Origin: Myceligenerans salitolerans
GTDB taxonomy: Bacteria; Actinomycetota; Actinomycetes; Actinomycetales; Cellulomonadaceae
Assembly (NCBI RefSeq): GCF_017349295.1
Contig: NZ_JAFMPK010000047.1
Span: 273,026 to 337,025 of the forward strand
DNA length: 64,000 nt
Direction: 5' to 3'
Every line of letters begins with the position of its first letter. Within the stretch, counting starts at the first letter, position 1. Positions 22,147 through 31,155 of this stretch are shown piece by piece. The notes beneath the pieces were generated by a model. It was not told where the DNA came from. It was given only the letters and a program-made list of their open reading frames with translations, and made no database searches. The translations under genes and the position numbers were made by a program.

Positions 22147-24618
22147 CTACGAGGCGGCCGGGCGAAGCAGGCCGGTGGCCTCGACCGCGCGTCCGGCCGC
22201 GAGCTCGACGGTCGCCGTCCGGGTCCCCCAGCGCAACCGGTGCGCTCCCGCCGCGCGGGCGTGCCGGGCTCGGAGGGTGACGGCCAGGAGACGCGGCGCA
22301 CCGTTCCCGTCGCGGTCCCATCCGAGGTCCACCTCGATGCCGGGCCTGGCCACGAGCCCTCTCACGCGACCGGAGGGCAGGGCCGCGGGGAGCGCGGGCA
22401 GCAGTTCGATCTCGCCGCGGTGGGACTGCAGGAGCGCCTCGGCCAGCCCCGCGGTGAAGCCGAGGTTGCCGTCGATCTGGAACGGCGGGTGCGCCGCGAA
22501 CAGGTTCGGGTACAGCCCGCCGCTCTGTCCTCCGCGGTCGGTCTCCATGTCACGGAACATCAGCCGCAGCAGCCGGTCCACGGCCGGCGCCTGCCGGAGC
22601 CGGGCGCGCAGGCCGATCTTCCATGCCAGCGACCAGCCGGTCGACTCGTCCCCGCGCTCGTCGAGGAGCCGCACCGCGGCGTCGAGCCACTCCGGGGCGG
22701 GTGCGCTCGTGGCCGGCTCGCCCGGCGCCGGCCACCACCGGCCGGGGTAGAGGCGCACGAGCGGCGAGAGGTGCCGGTGGTGCGGGTCGTGCTGCTCGAA
22801 GTCGTCCTCCCACTCCGCGAGGGCTCCGCCGCGCCCCACGCGGGGGCGCCGGAGGCGCGGGAGCACGGCGCGGGCGCGGTCCACGACGGGGTCCTCGATC
22901 CCCTGCCGCTCCGCCTCGGCGACGACCAGGGCGAGGTGGTCCCGCACCAGGTCGAGGTCGCAGGCCGACGACGACGCGACGCTCGCCACCCGGCCGTCCG
23001 CGGTCCGGAAGTCGTTCTCCGGCGAGGTCGACGGGGACGTGCCCCACCACCCGTCCGCGTCCCGCACCAGCCAGTCCAGGGTGAAGGCGGCCGCGTCGCG
23101 CAGCACGTCCCACAGGGAGGTCAGGAGCGTGTCGTCGGCCTCGAACGCGGCGTGCTCGGCGACGTGCCGGGTGAGCCAGAGACCCGCCATCGGCCAGAAC
23201 GCCCACTTGGGGTCGTGGCCGCCGTGACCGACCGGCAGGCTGTACGCCCACGCGTCGGTGTTGTGGTGCGCCACCCACCCGTCGGCGTCGTACAGCCGCC
23301 GGGCGGTCCGCCGGCCCGTCACCGCGAGCGCCCGGATCAGGTCGAACAGGGGTTCCTCGGTCTCGGCGAGGTTGGTGGTGCTCGCCGGCCAGTAGTTCAT
23401 CTGGAGGTTGATGTTGGTGGTGAAGTTCGAGCTCCAGGGCGGCTGCAGCTCGCGGTTCCAGATGCCCTGGAGATTGGCCGGGAGCGTGCCGGGCCGTGAG
23501 GAGCAGATGAGCAGGTAGCGGCCGTAGTGGAACAGGGTCGCGAGGAGATGTGGGTCCCGCTCGGGTCGCGCGACGGCGCCGTCGTTGACCGCGAGCAGGC
23601 GCCGCGCCGTGTCGCCGGGAGGCTCCGCGGAACCGGGGACGAGTTCGGCCCGGTCGTACAGGCCGCGGTGGTCCGCGACCTGCTCGCGGCGCACCGTCTC
23701 CGGCCCTGCCTCCACCGCGTCCTCGACCCGCGCCCGCGCGTCCAGGGCGGCGTCCCACTCGTCGCCGCGCGGCGCGTCGACGGGGCCGCGGTAGGTGGTG
23801 GCGGTCGCCACGACGAGCGTGAGCCGTGTCGCTCCGGTCACGACGAGCCGGCCGTTCCCTGCCACGGGGTCGTCCACCACCGGGTCCGGAGCCGCCGGGT
23901 CCGCCGGCGTGGTCCACGCCCGCGCGCTCCCGTCGTGCAGCACGCGCGCCACCAGTGCGCCGCGCAACGACGCGCCCGGCCGGTCGTCGTAGCGCACGGG
24001 CGGATCCACGGGGTCGTGGGCGGGAGCGACGTCGGCCGGCATCAGCAGGTGCAGGACGACGTCGTCCCCGCTCTTCCCGGCGTACGAGCGGTGCAGCAGG
24101 CGCAGGCGGCTCCCGGCGCGGATGCTCAGGTCGCGGGGACGGCCCGTCACCACCTCGTGCACGAGCACGCCGTGCGGCCGGCTGACCCAGGTGGTCCGGG
24201 AGACCGCGTCCGCGCCGTGGCCGCCGTGGGTGGTCTGCGTCGCGGTCCGGAAGTCCAGCGTCCGGCGCACGTCCGCCGGGCCGGCGCCGGTCACCGTGAT
24301 CTCCAGCTCCGCGAACGGGAGGTAGGACTGGCCGTGCCGGTGCTGGAGCCCGCGCAGCAGCCGCCCGGCTCCGACGTGGTTGCCGGTGGCGATCAGCGCC
24401 CTGGCCCGGGCGAGCAGTTCGCGGGCACGCCCGGGGTCGGGCAGGCCGGGCTCGTCCGCCGACGCCGGACTGCCCGACCAGGCGGTGTCGTCGTTGACGA
24501 CCAGGCGGGCCGTGCGCGCGTCGCCGAGCACCATCGCGCCGAGGCCGCCGTTGCCCAGGGGCATTCCCTCCTCCCACCGCTCGGCGGGCGCCGTGGAGAC
24601 CAGGCCGTGCGCGCTCAC
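22147..24618 (-). CDS. GH95 family glycosidase (alpha-L-fucosidase / alpha-L-galactosidase type)
   Basis: An 823-residue GH95 enzyme covering the whole domain set: N-terminal beta-sandwich (residues 1-260), linker, (alpha/alpha)6 barrel (330-720) and C-terminal beta domain. Catalytic residues by comparison with the family prototype AfcA: Asn402 and Asn404 (TNINLQMNYW), Glu534 (TSPEND) and Asp716 (QIDGNLG). No signal peptide, so it acts inside the cell on imported oligosaccharides. The residue two before the first Asn is Thr400, whereas the fucosidase AfcA has His there. Translation starts at GTG 24618, overlapping the upstream stop as GTGA, so it is translationally coupled to the vWA protein. 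Confidence 0.93.
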   Translation of the reverse strand: MSAHGLVSTAPAERWEEGMPLGNGGLGAMVLGDARTARLVVNDDTAWSGSPASADEPGLPDPGRARELLARARALIATGNHVGAGRLLRGLQHRHGQSYLPFAELEITVTGAGPADVRRTLDFRTATQTTHGGHGADAVSRTTWVSRPHGVLVHEVVTGRPRDLSIRAGSRLRLLHRSYAGKSGDDVVLHLLMPADVAPAHDPVDPPVRYDDRPGASLRGALVARVLHDGSARAWTTPADPAAPDPVVDDPVAGNGRLVVTGATRLTLVVATATTYRGPVDAPRGDEWDAALDARARVEDAVEAGPETVRREQVADHRGLYDRAELVPGSAEPPGDTARRLLAVNDGAVARPERDPHLLATLFHYGRYLLICSSRPGTLPANLQGIWNRELQPPWSSNFTTNINLQMNYWPASTTNLAETEEPLFDLIRALAVTGRRTARRLYDADGWVAHHNTDAWAYSLPVGHGGHDPKWAFWPMAGLWLTRHVAEHAAFEADDTLLTSLWDVLRDAAAFTLDWLVRDADGWWGTSPSTSPENDFRTADGRVASVASSSACDLDLVRDHLALVVAEAERQGIEDPVVDRARAVLPRLRRPRVGRGGALAEWEDDFEQHDPHHRHLSPLVRLYPGRWWPAPGEPATSAPAPEWLDAAVRLLDERGDESTGWSLAWKIGLRARLRQAPAVDRLLRLMFRDMETDRGGQSGGLYPNLFAAHPPFQIDGNLGFTAGLAEALLQSHRGEIELLPALPAALPSGRVRGLVARPGIEVDLGWDRDGNGAPRLLAVTLRARHARAAGAHRLRWGTRTATVELAAGRAVEATGLLRPAAS

Positions 24619-27329
24619 TGCTTCCCGACGAGCCCGCTGAAGACGTCGACGAGCACCGTGTCCAGGTCGCCGACTCCCTCCGGCGAGCGCAGGTCCCGCA
24701 CGGCGCCACCGGTGGCGTCGCCGATCCGGACGAGTTCGTCGACCGGGGCCTCGGCGCCGATCGCGACGGAGATGACCGGCTCCGCCGTCTCCCCGTCGAT
24801 CCCGTCCAGGAGCGCCCCGAGGTCCCCGGCGGGGAACTGGGCGCCGTCGGACAGCACGACGACGGCGGTCGAGCTCGGCGGACCTGGCTTGCTCGCCTCC
24901 TCGCCCATCAGCCGCTGCGCGTCCGCGATGGTGTCGTACAGGGGCGTGCTGCCTCCGTTGCCGTCCAGCGCGCACACCGCCGCACGAAGGTCGCGACGCA
25001 GGTCCTCGTCGAGGGTGCGCATCGTGGTCGGCGTCCAGCCGCGCGGGCGCGGGAAGGCGTCGACGCTCACCGAGTCCCGCCCGTCGTCCAGCCGCTCCAG
25101 CGCGTCCAGCGTCGCCTTCTTGGCGAGCTGGAGGTAGTCCGGGTGGTTCGTCGGGGCACCGGTGCACGGGTCCTGGAACCCGGGCACCTCGGCCCGGCTG
25201 CCCGCCTTCGTCATGGAGTTGGAGTTGTCGATGGTCAGGTGCACACGCACCGGCAGGCGTACGGACTGCCACTGCTCCTGGTAGCGGCGGATCGTCGCCG
25301 CGTCCGGCCATTCGTCGATGCCCGCGGCCGGCGCCGCGTCCACGATGCGCTCCAGTTCGTCGGTGGTCGTCACGGGATCGCCCGGCGGCCGGAAACCCCA
25401 GGCGCGGAACTCGGCCTGGGCGTGGGAGTCGGTGGCGAGGTACGTCGCGAACGCCTCGGCCACCGCCCGTCGAGCGGCGTCGTCGTCGGTCGGGGCCAGG
25501 GGGACCACGGGGTGGTCGAACGCATAGGTCCCGTCGGCCGGCTGGACGGCGACGAGTCGTTCGGCGGGGTTCGCCGGCACGTCGTCGCAGTCCAGCGGTG
25601 GCACGCCGAGCGGCGAACCGCAGTCGAACAGAACCGCGGTCTGCTCCTGCGCGACGACGGCGTCCATCTGCGCGAGGGCGGCCGGGTCGTCGTGGAGCGC
25701 GCTCATCAGCTTGGTGATCTCCTGCCCGGCGAGCTCGTCCGGTACCGATGCGATCGCGTTGCGCAGGCGGTAGACGGTGGCGTCCTCCCCCATGTCGGCG
25801 AGTGCCTGGTTGAGCGCGACCGAGGTCGCCATCCCGGAGGTCGAGCGGACGGGGTCGTCGAGCGCGAGCGTCAGTTGTCCGTCGGCGGCGCGCTCGACGA
25901 GCTCGGCCCAGGTCACGGTGCCGCCTCCGAGGAGGGTGTCCCGTTTCTCCTCGGTCATGAGGACGGCGAGCACGGACGAGGCCACGGTGGTCATGTCCGC
26001 CTGCCAGTCGCCGGCCAGCTGGATTCCGCCGGGAGTCGCGGCGAGCTGCCGTGGCCAGACCGACGACGTCGGCATCCAGACGTCCGGGCGGGGCGCCGTG
26101 GTGCCGGGGGCGAGCTGGTTCTCCGGTGGCGAGATCCACGCGTCCTCGAGGGCGTCCGCGGCCACTCCGGAGCTCACGCCGCTCACGTCGATGTCGGCGC
26201 AGCGTGTCTCCTGGTAGCGGTACCGCTCGGCGAAGTCGGCGGCGAGCTCCCGCACCAGGCCGTCCTTCTCGGTGCCGACGACGACGTTCAGCGGCACCTC
26301 CTCGCCCGCGCAGGCCGGCGGGCTCCCGACCGCGCCGGGCCACCGCACGACGGCGACGACCAGCACCGCCGCGAGGACCGCGACCGCGGCCGGCGCCCAC
26401 CAGGCGGTGAGCAGTCGTCGCGGTCCGGGGCCGGCGGAGGCGGCCGTGGCGACGGCACCGGCGCCCACGGCCGCGAGCGCGTCCACGGCGTCCTGGATCG
26501 CGGGTCGCTTGACCGGCACGAACGACACGGCACCGCCCGACCCGTCCGCGTCCACGCGCCCGTTCACCATGCCGACGACGTTCATGTCGTACGTCCGCAG
26601 AACCGGCGCACCGCCGAGCTCCGGCGCGCCGGCGCCGGTTCCCCGCACGACGGTCCACAGGTCGCTCGTGCGCCGGTGCGCCGCACCGGACGCCTGGAGG
26701 GGTGCGTCCTCGCCCCACGCCTCGACCTCGACCCGTACGGACTCCTCGGGCGACTTGAGCGCGACGGGGAGCACGTGCCCCGGCAGGGTCTCGTCGTCGT
26801 CCAGGACGAGGACGGCGAACCCGGCGCGGGTCGGTGCGACCGTGTCCGGGAGGTCGAACGCGCCCGGGTGCCACGCACGTACCCGGGCCTCCAGCCGGCA
26901 GTCGGGATCCGCCTCCCACGTGCAGCGAAGCCAGCCGTCGGGTTCGCTCGTCTCCTCCGGCGCACGGTCGAGCGCGGCGTTGACGACCTCGGGCAGGGTG
27001 AGGACGCAGCGGTCGGCCACCAGGAACCCGTATCCGGCGATCCGTCCGCTCTCGGACCAGATGGTCGCCGTCGCGTGGCGGGCGGCCGACAGGTCGGGCC
27101 GGGTGAGCGCGGTGTGCTCGGCACGTGACCGGATACGCAGGGCGACGGCCGTCGTCCCGGCGCTCACGAGAGCCAGCACCACGACGACGGGGATCACCCA
27201 CGGCTGCACTCCTTCGAGCAGCGCCTGCTGGACCACGCCGACCACGGCACCCAGCACGGCGACCGCCGCCGCACCACGGCCGGCACGCTGCAGGCCGGTG
27301 CTGCCCGGCCCTTCCTGTGACTGCGACAT
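24615..27329 (-). CDS. Membrane protein with pseudo-trypsin, solute-binding and vWA domains
   Basis: A 904-residue multidomain protein. Two membrane helices (about 20-36 and 45-64), then a trypsin-like domain (85-290) reading GYGFLVADRCVLTLPEVVNAAL and ELGGAPVLRTYDMNVVGMV. At the sites where active proteases have AH and GDSGGP it has PE and LGGAP, so catalytic His and Ser are gone. A third helix (311-330) leads to a solute-binding-like domain (345-650; LNVVVGTEKDGLVRELAADF, RPDVWMPTSSVW, ALFDCGSPLG-like). Residues 694-895 are a vWA domain with MIDAS Asp701, Ser703, Ser705, Thr795 and Asp828. GGAGA precedes the ATG. It leads the GH95 operon. Confidence 0.75.
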   Translation of the reverse strand: MSQSQEGPGSTGLQRAGRGAAAVAVLGAVVGVVQQALLEGVQPWVIPVVVVLALVSAGTTAVALRIRSRAEHTALTRPDLSAARHATATIWSESGRIAGYGFLVADRCVLTLPEVVNAALDRAPEETSEPDGWLRCTWEADPDCRLEARVRAWHPGAFDLPDTVAPTRAGFAVLVLDDDETLPGHVLPVALKSPEESVRVEVEAWGEDAPLQASGAAHRRTSDLWTVVRGTGAGAPELGGAPVLRTYDMNVVGMVNGRVDADGSGGAVSFVPVKRPAIQDAVDALAAVGAGAVATAASAGPGPRRLLTAWWAPAAVAVLAAVLVVAVVRWPGAVGSPPACAGEEVPLNVVVGTEKDGLVRELAADFAERYRYQETRCADIDVSGVSSGVAADALEDAWISPPENQLAPGTTAPRPDVWMPTSSVWPRQLAATPGGIQLAGDWQADMTTVASSVLAVLMTEEKRDTLLGGGTVTWAELVERAADGQLTLALDDPVRSTSGMATSVALNQALADMGEDATVYRLRNAIASVPDELAGQEITKLMSALHDDPAALAQMDAVVAQEQTAVLFDCGSPLGVPPLDCDDVPANPAERLVAVQPADGTYAFDHPVVPLAPTDDDAARRAVAEAFATYLATDSHAQAEFRAWGFRPPGDPVTTTDELERIVDAAPAAGIDEWPDAATIRRYQEQWQSVRLPVRVHLTIDNSNSMTKAGSRAEVPGFQDPCTGAPTNHPDYLQLAKKATLDALERLDDGRDSVSVDAFPRPRGWTPTTMRTLDEDLRRDLRAAVCALDGNGGSTPLYDTIADAQRLMGEEASKPGPPSSTAVVVLSDGAQFPAGDLGALLDGIDGETAEPVISVAIGAEAPVDELVRIGDATGGAVRDLRSPEGVGDLDTVLVDVFSGLVGKQ

Positions 27330-27453
27330 CCGATGCGTCTCCGGCGACTCGTGGGACAGTTCCGCGGCAGTCTACCGATTTGCCCCGGGATGTCTCTCAA
27401 GATCACCGTGGACGACGACGCGGCCGCTCCTGGTCACCGGCCATGATGGAGGG

Positions 27454-27993
27454 ATGGACACCGAAACCCCCCACGCGCGGGCGATCGTCGTGATGGGCAC
27501 CGCAGGCTCGGGCAAGACGACCGTCGCCGCCCTCCTCGCGGGCCGCCTCGGCGCGTCCTTCGCCGAGGGCGACGACTTCCACTCCCCGGAGAACGTCGCC
27601 AAGATGGCGGCGGGCCGGCCGCTGGACGACGACGACCGCCGGCCGTGGCTGCGCAAGATCCGTGACTGGCTGGCGAGCGAGCTGGACGCCGGCCGCACCG
27701 CGGTCGTCCCGTGCAGCGCCCTGCGTCGCGAGTACCGCGACATCCTCCGCACGGCGGCACGTGACGGGTCCGGGCACGACGTGCGGTTCGTCCATCTCAC
27801 CGGCTCCTACGAGCTGCTTCGCGAGCGCATCCAGGGGCGAGCCGGCCACTTCATGAAGCCGGCCATGCTCGACAGCCAGCTCGCCACCCTGGAGCCCCTG
27901 CAAGACGACGAGCCCGGGTTCGGCGTCGACGTGACGCCCCGCCCCGCCGTGATCGTCGACGAGATCCAGCGCCGTCTCGGGCCCGCCGCCTGA
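27454..27993 (+). CDS. gntK: Gluconokinase
   Basis: A 179-residue P-loop kinase that phosphorylates D-gluconate to 6-phosphogluconate, feeding the pentose phosphate pathway. Walker A GTAGSGKTT near residue 15, FAEGDDFHSPENVAKMAAGRPLDDDDRRPWL and CSALRREYRDIL are hallmark GntK segments. Length is normal. The GGAGGG ribosome site is only 2-3 nt before ATG 27454. It is divergent from the vWA gene (124 bp, no other gene). No gluconate transporter is beside it. Confidence 0.93.
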   Translation: MDTETPHARAIVVMGTAGSGKTTVAALLAGRLGASFAEGDDFHSPENVAKMAAGRPLDDDDRRPWLRKIRDWLASELDAGRTAVVPCSALRREYRDILRTAARDGSGHDVRFVHLTGSYELLRERIQGRAGHFMKPAMLDSQLATLEPLQDDEPGFGVDVTPRPAVIVDEIQRRLGPAA

Positions 27994-28007
27994 CATCCGG
28001 CGCGCTC

Positions 28008-28754
28008 TCAGACCTTCCTGCGGTACGTGCGCAGGGCGAGCACGTAGCAGAGCCCGCCGACGCCGGCGATCCAGGCCAGGGCGACCCAGATCTCGTCGCC
28101 GGCCGGCCGGCCCTCGAACAGGGCCCGCAGCGTCTCGACCACCGAGGTGACCGGCTGGTTCTCGGCGAACCAGCGCACCGGGCCGGGCATCGACTCCGTG
28201 GGGGCGAACGCCGAGCTGAGGAACGGCAGGAAGATCAGCGGGTAGGAGAACGCCCCGGCGCCCTCCATGGTGGTCGCGGTCAGGCCCGGGATGACCGACA
28301 TCCAGGTCAGGGCCAGTGTGAACAGCGTCAGCACCCCGAGGGCGGCCAGCCAGTCGAGGACGCTCGCCTCCGGGCGGAAGCCCATCGCGAACGCGATGCC
28401 GACGACGAGCACCGCGGTGACCGCGTTCGAGACCAGCGAGGTCAGCACGTGCGACCACAGCACCGCCGAGCGGGAGATCGGCATCGTGCCGAGCCGTGCC
28501 GTGATGCCCTTGCTGGTGTCGTTGAAGATCCGCAGGGCCGTGTAGGCGACGCTGGACGCGATCGTGATGAGCAGGATGCCCGGCAGGAGGTAGTTGGTGT
28601 AGTTGGCGCCGCCGGTCTCGATCGCACCGCCGAACACGTAGCGGAACAGCAGGAAGATCGCGATCGGGGTGATGGCGACGGTGATGATCGTGTCCGGGCT
28701 GCGCAGGATCTGCTTCATCAGGCGCCCGGTGAGGGTCGAGGTGTCGCGAAGCAT
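28008..28754 (-). CDS. ABC-2 type transporter permease
   Basis: A 248-residue permease of the daunorubicin-exporter type (DrrB class) with six membrane helices (residues about 25-45, 60-80, 108-130, 143-165, 173-190, 225-243). It opens with LTGRLMKQILRSPDTIITVAITPIAIFLLF. Its start overlaps the ATPase stop as TGATG (1 bp), a coupled pair. It is the last gene of the RHH-DUF4097-ATPase-permease run. Confidence 0.92.
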   Translation of the reverse strand: MLRDTSTLTGRLMKQILRSPDTIITVAITPIAIFLLFRYVFGGAIETGGANYTNYLLPGILLITIASSVAYTALRIFNDTSKGITARLGTMPISRSAVLWSHVLTSLVSNAVTAVLVVGIAFAMGFRPEASVLDWLAALGVLTLFTLALTWMSVIPGLTATTMEGAGAFSYPLIFLPFLSSAFAPTESMPGPVRWFAENQPVTSVVETLRALFEGRPAGDEIWVALAWIAGVGGLCYVLALRTYRRKV

Positions 28755-29527
28755 CAGTTCGCCTCCTTGGTTCCGATGATGGCGAGGAAGATCTCCTCGA
28801 GGGTGGGCTGCTTCTCGACGTACTCGACCTTGGCCGGCGGGAACATCGTCTTGAGCTCGCTGAGCGTGCCGTTCGCGATGATCGTGCCGCCGTGCAGGAT
28901 CGCGATGCGGTCCGCGAGCTGCTCGGCCTCCTCCAGGTACTGGGTCGTGAGCAGGATGGTGGTGCCGCTCGACGCCAGGCCCTTGACGGTGCGCCAGACC
29001 TCGATCCGCGCCTCGGGGTCGAGGCCGGTGGTGGGCTCGTCGAGGAAGATGATCTCCGGCGAGCCGACCAGGCTCATGGCGATGTCGAGGCGGCGCTTCA
29101 TGCCGCCGGAGTAGGTGGCGGCGCGACGGTCCGCGGCGTCGGTCAGGCCGAACTGCGCGAGCAGGCCCGTGGCGACCGTCCTCGGGCCCGGGACCCGGCG
29201 CAGCCGGGCGATGAGCTCGAGGTTCTCCCGCCCGGTGAGCACCTCGTCGACGGCCGCGAACTGGCCCGTCAGCGAGATGGCGCGACGGACCTCCTCGGGC
29301 CGCGCGACCACGTCGTGGCCGGACAGCGACGCCGTGCCGGCGTCGGGGCGCAGGAGCGTGGAGCAGATGTTCACCGTCGTGGTCTTGCCGGCGCCGTTCG
29401 AGCCGAGCAGGGCGAAGATCTCGCCTCTCCCGACGTCGAAGGTGACGCCCTTGAGGACCTCGTTGTCGCCGAACGACTTTCTCAGGCCGACGACGTCGAT
29501 CGCCGGGGCGGACGCAGGACTGGGCAT
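28754..29527 (-). CDS. ABC transporter ATP-binding protein (daunorubicin-exporter type)
   Basis: A 257-residue ATPase with Walker A GSNGAGKTT near residue 40, signature YSGGMKRRLDIA and Walker B IIFLDEPTTGLD. The C-terminal helix extension (AKVEYVEKQPTLEEIFLAIIG) is typical of DrrA-like proteins. It pairs with the permease just downstream to form an exporter. GGAGGAATC precedes ATG 29527. The 144-bp gap to the DUF4097 gene (29528-29671) holds no ORF I can support. Confidence 0.93.
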   Translation of the reverse strand: MPSPASAPAIDVVGLRKSFGDNEVLKGVTFDVGRGEIFALLGSNGAGKTTTVNICSTLLRPDAGTASLSGHDVVARPEEVRRAISLTGQFAAVDEVLTGRENLELIARLRRVPGPRTVATGLLAQFGLTDAADRRAATYSGGMKRRLDIAMSLVGSPEIIFLDEPTTGLDPEARIEVWRTVKGLASSGTTILLTTQYLEEAEQLADRIAILHGGTIIANGTLSELKTMFPPAKVEYVEKQPTLEEIFLAIIGTKEAN

Positions 29528-29671
29528 GATTCCTCCAGATGGGTGGGGGCTGTTTCCGGGCGCGCTCGGGCCAGGGGCGGGCGCGTGGCGGCCTTCCGGC
29601 CGGGCAAGGCGGTGTGTGTCAGGAGCAGGCGTGGCGGGCCGGCACCGGCGGGCCGTCCGCCGGGGCACGGC

Positions 29672-30514
29672 TCACGGGCGGCGGATGATGATCTCCCCGT
29701 ACCCGGTACGGGCGTGGACCTCGGCGGTGCCCTCTCCCTCGACGGGAGCGGCGGCCGGTGTGAGCTGGTTGCGGACGGCTCCGTGCTCGGAGGCGACGTC
29801 GAGGAACGCGGCCGTTCCTTCGGGGACGCCCACCTCGATCGAGCCGTAGGACGTGGTGAGGCTGACGCTCCCCGAGACGACGTTGTTGACACGGATCCCG
29901 GAGTGGGCCGACTTCGCGGTGAGCGAGCCGCGTACGCGGCTCACCGCGATCTCGGCGTGCGCCCCGGTCACGTCCAGCGACCCGGTGACGTCGCCGATGG
30001 TGACGGTGCCGTTCGTCGCCCGGAGCGAGCCGTCGCCCGTGAACTCCTCGATGCGCGCCGAACCAGCGCTGACCTTGACGTTCGCGGTGCCGCCGGTCCG
30101 CCCGACGACGAGGTTGCCGGCGGAGACCTTGGCGTCGAGCCGGTCCACGGCGTCCATCCGGGCGTCACCCGCGGAGACGGTGAGATCGACGACGCCGAGG
30201 TGCCCTTCGGCGAAGAACGAGCCGACCTTGCCCCGGACGTCGGAGCCCTCGGGCAGTTCGACCGTGATGTCCGCGGTGCCCGCGGAGAACGGCAGCACCC
30301 ACTGCTTCCAGGAGCCGGGGTAGGTGATCTCGACGGCCTCGCCCTCGCGCTCGACGCGGACCTCCTCGGCGGCGCGGACGCTGCCGGACTTGGCGGGATC
30401 GGTGGGCAGGACCGTGACCACGACGTCGTCACGCTCGCCCGCGACGACGCGCAGGTTGACGAAGGGGACGTCGACGCGGACGGGGACGGGGCTGGGGGCG
30501 GGGAAAACGGGCAT
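29672..30514 (-). CDS. DUF4097 family beta-repeat protein
   Basis: A 280-residue protein of the DUF4097/adhesin-like beta-helix type. Short strand repeats run through residues 75-270 (DLTVSAGDARMDAVD, AKVSAGNLVVGRTGG, VKVSAGSARIEEFTG, VTGAHAEIAVSRV), with regular Gly/Asp turns. No signal peptide, so it is probably cytoplasmic. In other bacteria such proteins accompany small regulators or ABC exporters, and the role is unknown. GGAGG precedes ATG 30514. Three TGGTGTC sites lie between it and the RHH gene. Confidence 0.87.
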   Translation of the reverse strand: MPVFPAPSPVPVRVDVPFVNLRVVAGERDDVVVTVLPTDPAKSGSVRAAEEVRVEREGEAVEITYPGSWKQWVLPFSAGTADITVELPEGSDVRGKVGSFFAEGHLGVVDLTVSAGDARMDAVDRLDAKVSAGNLVVGRTGGTANVKVSAGSARIEEFTGDGSLRATNGTVTIGDVTGSLDVTGAHAEIAVSRVRGSLTAKSAHSGIRVNNVVSGSVSLTTSYGSIEVGVPEGTAAFLDVASEHGAVRNQLTPAAAPVEGEGTAEVHARTGYGEIIIRRP

Positions 30515-30530
30515 GGGAGACCTCCGGGTG

Positions 30531-30568
30531 TGGTGTCAGTGTGGTGTCAGGCGGGTCTAGGTGGTGTC
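30531..30568. promoter_or_regulatory. Three TGGTGTC operator half-sites upstream of DUF4097 gene
   Basis: TGGTGTC occurs at 30531-30537, 30542-30548 and 30562-30568, spaced 11 and 20 bp apart. They fill the 65-bp gap between the RHH gene stop and the DUF4097 start. The same heptamer builds the palindrome upstream of the RHH gene, so this is the likely second binding region of that regulator. Confidence 0.6.
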
Positions 30569-30579
30569 GGGTCGGGCGG

Positions 30580-31125
30580 TCAGCGCACCCAGCCGGTGTG
30601 GCGGTTGCGCCCACGCGCCTCGGGCCCGGCGTCGGGGGCGGAGCGGGCGGCGGACGGCTCGAGCGCGGCGGCGACCGCGCGCACGAGCCACGTGTTCACC
30701 GAGACGCCGTCGCGGGCGGCGGCGACCTCGACCTGCGCCTTGAGACGGTCGGGCAGGCGCAGGGTGGTCCGGGTGGTCGCGGCGCCGTCGGCGTCGGCGA
30801 TCGGCGCGCCGGACGACGCGGCCGGCGCCTGCGCCGGGCGCGTCATGGCGGGCGCGGCCGGGTCCTGGTGGGCCTCGGCCGTCACGGGCGGCACGACGAC
30901 GAACTCCGGGTCGCCGCCGCGCAGCCGCACGTCGACGGAGCCGGGCGCGAGCTCGGCGGAGATCTCACCGGCCGCCTCGGACAGTGCGTCCAGCAGGACG
31001 AGACGCACGGCGGCGTCGAGCGGCGCGGTCAGGCGTTGCGCGAGCTGCCGGGCGTCGTCGCCCGAGGCGTCGGCCGCGACGGCGAGCCGCTGCTGGAGGT
31101 CCTCGACGTGGTGCGTGATATCCAT
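30580..31125 (-). CDS. Ribbon-helix-helix (HicB/Arc-type) regulator
   Basis: A 181-residue protein with a C-terminal RHH DNA-binding domain at residues about 115-155 (TRTTLRLPDRLKAQVEVAAARDGVSVNTWLVRAVAAAL). The N-terminal 90 residues form a helical part plus strands (VDVRLRGGDPEFVVVPP). HicB-family names are used for similar proteins, but no HicA toxin is present. The gene is followed by the DUF4097-ABC operon it probably controls. No ribosome site precedes ATG 31125. The adjacent palindrome embeds a TTGACA (complement of 31151-31156) that may be its -35. Confidence 0.85.
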   Translation of the reverse strand: MDITHHVEDLQQRLAVAADASGDDARQLAQRLTAPLDAAVRLVLLDALSEAAGEISAELAPGSVDVRLRGGDPEFVVVPPVTAEAHQDPAAPAMTRPAQAPAASSGAPIADADGAATTRTTLRLPDRLKAQVEVAAARDGVSVNTWLVRAVAAALEPSAARSAPDAGPEARGRNRHTGWVR

Positions 31126-31135
31126 GGCACCACTA

Positions 31136-31155
31136 TGACACCATCTATGGTGTCA
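31136..31155. promoter_or_regulatory. RHH operator palindrome, 9-bp arms of TGACACCAT
   Basis: Arms TGACACCAT (31136-31144) and ATGGTGTCA (31147-31155) are perfect inverted repeats around CT. The site is 10 bp upstream of the RHH start and overlaps a TTGACA, so binding would repress the gene itself. A further TGGTGTC lies at 31169-31175, 21 bp from its neighbour. Confidence 0.7.

Noticed and set aside
22147-27201. A 1684-codon open frame spanning GH95 and its upstream neighbour
   Set aside because: Only the last 823 codons form a protein. The upstream part is the shifted frame of the vWA gene; the GTG at 24618 overlapping its stop marks the real start.
30580-31125. RHH gene as a HicAB antitoxin
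   Set aside because: No HicA-like double-stranded RNA-binding toxin lies next to it; the operator pattern and neighbours fit a transcription regulator.
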